Assembly (NCBI GenBank): GCA_029244465.1
Contig: JAQWQN010000058.1
Location: forward strand, 1-10,418
DNA from: Pseudomonadales bacterium
Lineage (GTDB): Bacteria; Pseudomonadota; Gammaproteobacteria; Pseudomonadales; Azotimanducaceae
Length of the DNA stretch: 10,418 nt
Direction of reading: 5' to 3'
The translations under genes were made by a program, and so were the position numbers. Below, piece by piece: positions 6,081 to 10,418 of the stretch. Under the pieces are notes generated by a model that saw only the letters and a program-made list of their open reading frames with translations, ran no database searches and was not told the DNA's origin. Each line of letters begins with the position of its first letter. Within the stretch, counting starts at the first letter, position 1.

Positions 6081-6916
6081 CTTTGTAGTATGTATTCAAG
6101 CACGAATTTGCTGCCGAGATAGCCTATGACGAGCAGGGTGAATGCAACCAGCGTCCAACGAACCGCTGTTAAACCCCGCCACCCAAATACGTAACGCCCC
6201 GTCAAGAAAAAAGCGTAGACGAGCCAAGATAGCGAGGTGATGACAATGTGGTGGGACACATTCTGGGCGAACATGTCTTCAAGAAAAAGAAAGCCGGAAA
6301 TGATCGACGCGGTTAGAAGGGTTAGGCCGATCCACAGCATGGCGACCAAGAGTTGTTCCATCGTCTCCAAGGGTGGCATCCATTGGGAGGTTTGCTTCCC
6401 GGGTGTTTTGAGTCGCTTGTCTAATATGGCGAGTAGCACCGACTGACAAGCGGCGAGCATCAGCGCGCTATAGGCAGCAAGAGAAATCAGTATGTGGGCT
6501 AGGAGAGGGCCTGTTAACGAGTGCGATTCCGTGACGCCGGGCTCCACCAGGACGCTCAGCAATAGCGCCACGAGGCCAATTGGAATGACTAAAAGGAAAA
6601 GCCTTGCGACGGGCAGTCGAAAGGCAGCGACCAGCACAACTAAAGTCATGATCAAGGCGACGACGTTCGCCACATACAACAGACTCAGTTGCCCCCCTTC
6701 ATCAGAGAACAGTATTTGATGACAACTGAACGCATGACCCAGTAATGCAACGAGGACCACCCAGCGCGTTCGTTGCTCGGTCTGTGTGGTTGCTGAGTTT
6801 TGCAGACCGGCAGCACTAGAGCGTTGTTTCGGCCACTGTAATTTCAGCGCGTAAGCGTAGAGCAGGGCTGTCACAAGAGTCGTCACTAGCGAGAGCGCAG
6901 GGGCAAATTCAGACAT
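6077..6916 (-). CDS. ypjD: Inner-membrane protein YpjD (cytochrome c assembly CcsA-like family)
   Basis: A 279-residue, highly hydrophobic protein with about eight membrane segments, starting MSEFAPALSLVTTLVTALLY and ending in GYLGSKFVLEYILQR. It aligns with E. coli YpjD as I recall it: SLLYVANVVALIM resembles SLLNVGSLVSLMI, LAHILISLAAYSALMLAACQS resembles VHIGLSLFSYATLIIAALYA, and MPPLETMEQLL resembles MPPLMSIERKM. The fold is that of the CcsA/CcmC haem-handling family, but the role of YpjD is not haem delivery as far as I know; E. coli naming (CorE) ties it to CorB. A longer reading from GTG 6952 adds 12 residues but has no ribosome-binding site. ATG 6916 has GGAG ten bases upstream and matches homologue starts, so it is chosen. 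It is divergent from ffh and overlaps corB by 4 bp. Confidence 0.88.
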   Translation of the reverse strand: MSEFAPALSLVTTLVTALLYAYALKLQWPKQRSSAAGLQNSATTQTEQRTRWVVLVALLGHAFSCHQILFSDEGGQLSLLYVANVVALIMTLVVLVAAFRLPVARLFLLVIPIGLVALLLSVLVEPGVTESHSLTGPLLAHILISLAAYSALMLAACQSVLLAILDKRLKTPGKQTSQWMPPLETMEQLLVAMLWIGLTLLTASIISGFLFLEDMFAQNVSHHIVITSLSWLVYAFFLTGRYVFGWRGLTAVRWTLVAFTLLVIGYLGSKFVLEYILQR

Positions 6917-7103
6917 ATCCGTGTGGCTCCAGGAGTACCATATTGTGTTCACCGTAACGATACGTGCGCGAGAAGTGCCGCGACTTTGATCGAGTACTCA
7001 AATAGCCCCGAAAGTGGTTTGATCTGGGCAGTGTGGCATATCCGTGGAATCTCGAAAAGGGGAGGCTTGTTGCGGCTTCCTTGCGACTCGGGTGCAATTC
7101 CTC

Positions 7104-7134
7104 CTGACAGTTGGTGGGCCGTTACCGTTATACT
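7104..7134 (+). promoter_or_regulatory. Predicted ffh promoter
   Basis: CTGACA (7104-7109, 5 of 6 to -35) and TATACT (7129-7134, 5 of 6 to -10) lie 19 bp apart, two more than ideal. The predicted start near 7141 would leave a 5' leader of about 20 bases with no recognisable Shine-Dalgarno before the ffh ATG. Confidence 0.45.
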
Positions 7135-7161
7135 GTATTTTTGCAATAATCCTGTAAATCC

Positions 7162-8538
7162 ATGTTTGAGAGCCTTTCTGATCGCCTGACTAATACCCTT
7201 CGCTCTATCCAGGGGCGCGCAACCCTGTCCGAGGAAAATGTGAGCGCTGCCTTGCGAGACGTTCGCGTGGCGCTGCTAGAGGCAGACGTGGCGTTGCCAG
7301 TGGTGAAATCCTTTGTCGATGCTGTGAAGGTCAAGGCAATTGGAACGGTGATAGCCAATGCGCTGAACCCGGGTGAGCAATTCGTCAAGCTGGTCCATGA
7401 CGAGTTGGTTCATGTGATGGGTGATGCGAATGATGGCCTTAATCTGGCTACCGCGCCGCCTGCAATCGTGCTTATGGCCGGCTTGCAGGGTGCTGGTAAG
7501 ACGACGACCGTAGCGAAGCTTGCGCGATACCTGCAAGAACGTGAAAAGAAAAAGGTCGCCGTGGTGAGCGCGGATGTCTATCGGCCTGCTGCGATCGAGC
7601 AATTGGAAACGTTGGCCCGAGAAGTTGACGCTATATTTGTACCTTCCACCGATGATCAGAAACCGATTGATATCGCCAATAATGCGATCGATGCAGCGAA
7701 GAAGCAATTTGCCGATGTGCTTATTGTTGATACTGCAGGACGCCTTGCGATCGATGAAGACATGATGCAGGAGATTCGCGAACTGCAGGCGGGTTTGAAA
7801 CCGATCGAGACGCTTTTTGTTGTTGATGCGATGACTGGCCAGGATGCGGCTAAGACGGCTAAGGCATTCGATGATGCTTTGACTTTGACTGGTGTCATCC
7901 TTGCCAAGACGGATGGCGACGCGCGTGGCGGGGCGGCCCTTTCAGTGCGCCAGATCACGGGTAAACCGATTAAATTTTTGGGTGTTGGCGAAAAGACCGA
8001 TGGCCTAGAGGCCTTTCATCCGGATCGCTTGGCGTCGCGAATCTTAGGTATGGGCGATATGCTCACCTTGATCGAAGAAGCAGAGCGCAAAGTTGATCAA
8101 GCCAAAGCTCAACGTTTGGCGAAAAAAATTCAGAAAGGCAAGAAGTTCGATCTGGAAGATTTTAGAGACCAACTCGATCAGATGGCGAATATGGGTGGTC
8201 TTTCCAACATGATGGACAAACTGCCGGGTATGGGTCAGTTGCCACCTGGTGCGCAAGCTCAGCTTGATGACGGCCAGTTTAAACAGATGGGGGTCATTAT
8301 TGATTCGATGACCCCGCATGAGCGCCATTTTCCGGATGTCATCAATGGTTCGCGGAAGAAAAGAATTGCGATGGGTAGTGGTACCCAGGTTACTGACATC
8401 AATCGTTTGCTAAAGCAGCATAAACAGATGCAAAAGATGATGAAAAAAGTGACTCGCAAAGGTGGCATGCAGAAAATGATGCGGGGGATGCAGGCGATGC
8501 AAGGTGGCCAATCACGTCCACCGATGCGGCGACGTTAG
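7162..8538 (+). CDS. ffh: Signal recognition particle protein Ffh (SRP54 GTPase)
   Basis: The protein subunit of the bacterial SRP. It binds 4.5S RNA and the signal sequences of nascent inner-membrane proteins, and docks with FtsY. The length is 458 residues, about the usual 450. The N domain has the conserved ALLEADVALPVV. The G domain carries G1 GLQGAGKTT (107-115), the VSADVYRPAAIEQLE and DTAGRL motifs, the TGQDA motif and DGDARGGAALS. The G4 motif reads AKTD, with Ala where TKxD is usual. The C-terminal M domain includes a Met-rich finger loop (MGGLSNMMDKLPGMGQLPPG), the RNA-binding GSRKKRIAMGSG region with INRLLKQ, and a Met/Lys/Arg-rich end. The start MFESLSDRL matches the family. No Shine-Dalgarno is visible. 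It is upstream of rpsP, as in E. coli, with 86 bp between them holding a separate promoter. Confidence 0.98.
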   Translation: MFESLSDRLTNTLRSIQGRATLSEENVSAALRDVRVALLEADVALPVVKSFVDAVKVKAIGTVIANALNPGEQFVKLVHDELVHVMGDANDGLNLATAPPAIVLMAGLQGAGKTTTVAKLARYLQEREKKKVAVVSADVYRPAAIEQLETLAREVDAIFVPSTDDQKPIDIANNAIDAAKKQFADVLIVDTAGRLAIDEDMMQEIRELQAGLKPIETLFVVDAMTGQDAAKTAKAFDDALTLTGVILAKTDGDARGGAALSVRQITGKPIKFLGVGEKTDGLEAFHPDRLASRILGMGDMLTLIEEAERKVDQAKAQRLAKKIQKGKKFDLEDFRDQLDQMANMGGLSNMMDKLPGMGQLPPGAQAQLDDGQFKQMGVIIDSMTPHERHFPDVINGSRKKRIAMGSGTQVTDINRLLKQHKQMQKMMKKVTRKGGMQKMMRGMQAMQGGQSRPPMRRR

Positions 8539-8550
8539 CGCTCGAAAATT

Positions 8551-8581
8551 TTGATTTGCAATGCCGAAGCCTTGCTATAAA
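8551..8581 (+). promoter_or_regulatory. Predicted promoter of the rpsP-rimM-trmD-rplS operon
   Basis: TTGATT (8551-8556) and TATAAA (8576-8581, in TTGCTATAAACTACGGCGCC) lie 19 bp apart. The -10 is followed by a GC-rich discriminator (CGGCGCC, 8585-8591). Such a discriminator is typical of ribosomal-protein promoters under stringent (ppGpp) control; that regulation is inference. Confidence 0.5.
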
Positions 8582-8624
8582 CTACGGCGCCTTTCAAATC
8601 TGGGTTTATGGGTAAGAGCTATAC

Positions 8625-8927
8625 ATGGTTACAATTCGTCTCGCACGCCACGGTGCTAAAAAGAGTCCCTTTTATCACATCACAGTAGCTGATCGTTCAG
8701 CTAGCCGAGATGGTCGTTTTATCGAACGAGTTGGATTCTACAACCCGGTTGCGCAAGGCCAAGCTGAAGTACTTCGCATTGACCTGGAGCGCGTTGACCA
8801 CTGGATGGCGACGGGCGCACAGCCTAGCGAAATCGTCGGAAAGTTGGTTAAGAAGGCCCGTAAGGCAGCAAGTGCTGGGTCTACTGAGGGCGCCGTAGAG
8901 GCCCCTGTCGCAGCTGACGCTGACTAG
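8625..8927 (+). CDS. rpsP: 30S ribosomal protein S16
   Basis: A 100-residue small-subunit protein that binds 16S rRNA early in assembly. The start MVTIRLARHGAKKSPFYHITVADRS and the motif RDGRFIERVGFYNP are diagnostic. RIDLERVDHWMATGAQPS is the usual second half. The core ends near residue 80. A tail of about 20 residues rich in Ala, Glu and Asp (ending APVAADAD) follows, longer than the 82-residue E. coli protein but common in other bacteria. A modest ribosome-binding site, TAAGAG (8613-8618), lies six bases before the ATG. First gene of the conserved rpsP-rimM-trmD-rplS operon. Its stop probably overlaps the rimM start. Confidence 0.98.
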   Translation: MVTIRLARHGAKKSPFYHITVADRSASRDGRFIERVGFYNPVAQGQAEVLRIDLERVDHWMATGAQPSEIVGKLVKKARKAASAGSTEGAVEAPVAADAD

Positions 8928-9465
8928 CGCCAACGATACCAATATTGCGGTCGTAGGGCGCCTGGGTGCCCCCTATGGCGTGCGCGGATGGCTGCACTGC
9001 CTATCCTATACAAAACCACCCGAGAACATTCTCACTTATTCGCTACTCGTAAAACCAAGCGCGGAAGCGTCACCGCCGTTCGCAAACAAAGGTCAATGGC
9101 GTTCGCTGACTGGACTGCAGGTAAAGCGACACAAGAACGCATTCGTCGTCAAGCTAAAGACGGTGAGCGATCGAGACGTGGCGCGCCGCTATTCGGGCTG
9201 GTTGCTTGGCGCTGACGTGGCGGATTTTGTCGCGCCAACGGAGAATGAAGTCTTTTGGCATCAACTTGTTGGCCTCGAGGTGGCAAATGTAGAAGGAGTG
9301 CCGTTTGGCAAAGTCGTGTCTCTGACGGAAACCGGTAATCACGATGTGCTGGTCATATCGGCGGCGACAGGTGAGGAGCGCCTAGTTCCTTTTGCTGACC
9401 AATACATTAATACACTAGATCTTGCGGCCAAGGTTTTGATTGTGGATTGGCAGGCTGATTGGTAG
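8920..9465 (+). CDS. rimM: Ribosome maturation factor RimM (non-canonical start)
   Basis: RimM binds S19 and the 30S head and assists 16S rRNA maturation. The N-terminal RimM domain contains VVGRLGAPYGVRGWL. The C-terminal PRC-barrel begins at VFWHQLVGLEV and ends in the typical VDWQADW. The conserved GRLGAPYGVRGW block starts at 8956, upstream of the first standard start codon in frame (GTG 8980), so that GTG would delete essential sequence. The frame opens after a TAG at 8896-8898, and no ATG, GTG or TTG lies between. The candidates are CTG at 8905, 8914 and 8920, and ATT at 8944. CTG 8920 gives MTSANDTNIAVVGRL, a normal N-terminal length (181 residues), and overlaps the rpsP stop by 8 bp, which suggests translational coupling. 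There is no ribosome-binding site at ideal distance. Identity is certain; the start is not. Confidence 0.9.
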   Translation: MTSANDTNIAVVGRLGAPYGVRGWLHCLSYTKPPENILTYSLLVKPSAEASPPFANKGQWRSLTGLQVKRHKNAFVVKLKTVSDRDVARRYSGWLLGADVADFVAPTENEVFWHQLVGLEVANVEGVPFGKVVSLTETGNHDVLVISAATGEERLVPFADQYINTLDLAAKVLIVDWQADW

Positions 9466-10202
9466 TGAAAGTCGTGATCCTCACTTTGTTCCCGGAAATG
9501 TTCAGCGCGCAGAACTCGCTCGGTGTGGTGGGTCGTGCTATTGGCGATGGGCGACTCGAAGTGAGTCTGATAAATCCTCGTGATTTTGCGCAAGACAAAC
9601 ACAAAACAGTTGATGATCGGCCATTTGGTGGCGGGGCCGGAATGGTGATGCGAATCGAACCGTTGCTGTCGGCGCTTAAGTCCGCGCGGGAACAAATGAG
9701 CGGGACTTTAGTCAAAACGGTATTGCTGAGTCCGAGTGGGGTCGTGTTCCAACAGGTAACTGCGATTGCGAGTTTGTCGCTAGAGGGTCTGATATTGATC
9801 TGCGGGCGCTACGAAGGTTTGGATCAAAGGTTTGTTGCTCGATATGTCGATGAGGAGTGGTCAATCGGCGATTACGTGATCAGCGGTGGTGAATTAGCCG
9901 CGATGGTGGTCGTTGATGCTTTGGCGCGGCATATTCCTGGCGTTTTGGGTAACAAACAATCAATTATTGATGAATCACATCTTGATGGTAGGCTCGATTA
10001 CCCTCAATATACGCGCCCCGAAAATGCTGCCGAAGGGTCCGTCCCGGGCGAGCTATTGAGTGGTGACCACAACAAGGTCAGGTTGTATAGACGCCGGGAG
10101 GCGTTAAGGACGACTTTCGAACGACGACCCGATCTCCTTACACAGCAATTGTTTGCCGTTGAGGAGCGTCGCTTGCTGAAAGAAGTCATAGACACGAATT
10201 AG
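9465..10202 (+). CDS. trmD: tRNA (guanine-N1-)-methyltransferase TrmD
   Basis: Methylates N1 of G37 in tRNAs with G36, using S-adenosylmethionine, which prevents +1 frameshifting. The length is 245 residues from the GTG at 9465 (MKVVILTLFPEMF). This shares one base with the rimM stop (TAGTG). A TTG at 9459 would add two residues and is less like the family. The SPOUT trefoil-knot motifs are present: DDRPFGGGAGM (50-60), CGRYEGLDQR (113-122) and EEWSIGDYVISGGELAAM (130-147). LDYPQYTRPE is also typical. R155 aligns with E. coli R154. The position of E. coli catalytic D169 appears to be E170 here (IIDES against ATEDS in E. coli), a conservative exchange. Third gene of the rpsP operon; rplS starts 9 bp after the stop. 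Confidence 0.97.
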   Translation: MKVVILTLFPEMFSAQNSLGVVGRAIGDGRLEVSLINPRDFAQDKHKTVDDRPFGGGAGMVMRIEPLLSALKSAREQMSGTLVKTVLLSPSGVVFQQVTAIASLSLEGLILICGRYEGLDQRFVARYVDEEWSIGDYVISGGELAAMVVVDALARHIPGVLGNKQSIIDESHLDGRLDYPQYTRPENAAEGSVPGELLSGDHNKVRLYRRREALRTTFERRPDLLTQQLFAVEERRLLKEVIDTN

Positions 10203-10211
10203 AGGCTAATC

Positions 10212-10418
10212 ATGCGCAGAAATAAGATCATCGAAGAGATAGAAACGGCTCAAATGGAGCGTGACGTTCCTGACTTTAGTCCAGGTGACACGATCACGGT
10301 TCAAGTGCGGGTCAGAGAAGGAAGTCGAGAGCGCTTGCAGGCCTTTGAAGGCGTTGTTATTGGCAAGCGCAGCAGAGGGTTGAACTCCTCATTTATCGTT
10401 CGTAAGATTTCCCACGGG
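10212..10418 (+). CDS. rplS: 50S ribosomal protein L19 (partial, C-terminus outside window)
   Basis: The first 69 codons are present; the gene runs off the right edge in frame. The start MRRNKIIEEIETAQMERDVP, then FSPGDTITVQVRVREGSRERLQAFEGVVI and GLNSSFIVRKISHG, match L19, a protein at the 30S-50S interface, usually about 115 residues. AGAGG (10201-10205) is a good ribosome-binding site six bases before the ATG, and it overlaps the trmD stop. Last gene of the conserved four-gene operon. Confidence 0.97.
   Translation, partial: MRRNKIIEEIETAQMERDVPDFSPGDTITVQVRVREGSRERLQAFEGVVIGKRSRGLNSSFIVRKISHG

Noticed and set aside
6917..6952. 12-residue N-terminal extension of YpjD from GTG 6952
   Set aside because: No ribosome-binding site and no homology to known YpjD starts, whereas ATG 6916 has GGAG at usable distance.
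6985..7002. TTTGA-N8-TCAAA dyad and GAGTACTC palindrome between ypjD and ffh
   Set aside because: The two symmetries are not co-centred, match no known operator and are short enough to occur by chance.
8980..9465. rimM beginning at GTG 8980
   Set aside because: This would remove the conserved VVGRLGAPYG block that is clearly encoded just upstream in the same frame.
1..10418. CRISPR arrays, insertion sequences, phage or defence genes
   Set aside because: No spaced direct repeats, transposase or integrase motifs or unexplained long open frames were seen. All large ORFs belong to housekeeping families.

Overview
This is a stretch of ordinary-looking chromosome from a gammaproteobacterium, probably free-living or environmental. 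The evidence is synteny and protein type. The block ypjD-corB diverging from ffh, followed by rpsP-rimM-trmD-rplS, is the arrangement known from E. coli and relatives. PurT, the DUF3135 protein and the zinc-ribbon Nudix hydrolase are also of gammaproteobacterial type. No species can be named from the sequence, and I see no mobile element, phage gene, CRISPR array, tRNA or rRNA.

Layout from left to right. (1) Positions 1-755, minus strand: a DUF3135 gene followed by a Nudix hydrolase that runs off the left edge. (2) Positions 953-2689, plus strand: a gamma-carbonic-anhydrase-like protein and purT (formate-dependent GAR transformylase), 21 bp apart and probably one transcript. (3) Positions 2690-4725: a 323-bp control region and leuA (2-isopropylmalate synthase, long type) standing alone. 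(4) Positions 4785-6916, minus strand: ypjD and corB, overlapping by 4 bp (ATGA) and converging on leuA. (5) Positions 7162-10418, plus strand: ffh, then the ribosome-and-tRNA-modification operon rpsP-rimM-trmD-rplS; rplS is cut by the right edge.

The most interesting part is the DNA in front of leuA. It holds a good promoter (-35 at 2759, -10 at 2781) whose spacer carries a perfect 6+4+6 dyad. After it comes an unannotated 29-codon leader peptide (2793-2882) with seven leucine codons, six of them in two CTN triplets. The leader is followed by mutually exclusive hairpins and an 8-T run just before leuA. This is the architecture of leucine-responsive transcription attenuation. The predicted transcription start falls on or next to the GTG of the leader peptide, so the leader may be translated from a leaderless mRNA.

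A second oddity is rimM. The conserved RimM N-terminus extends upstream of the only usable ATG/GTG/TTG codon. The real start is therefore probably a CTG (8920) overlapping the end of rpsP, or less likely an ATT (8944). The other genes are housekeeping: purine synthesis, leucine synthesis, membrane protein targeting (SRP), ribosome assembly and tRNA m1G37 methylation.
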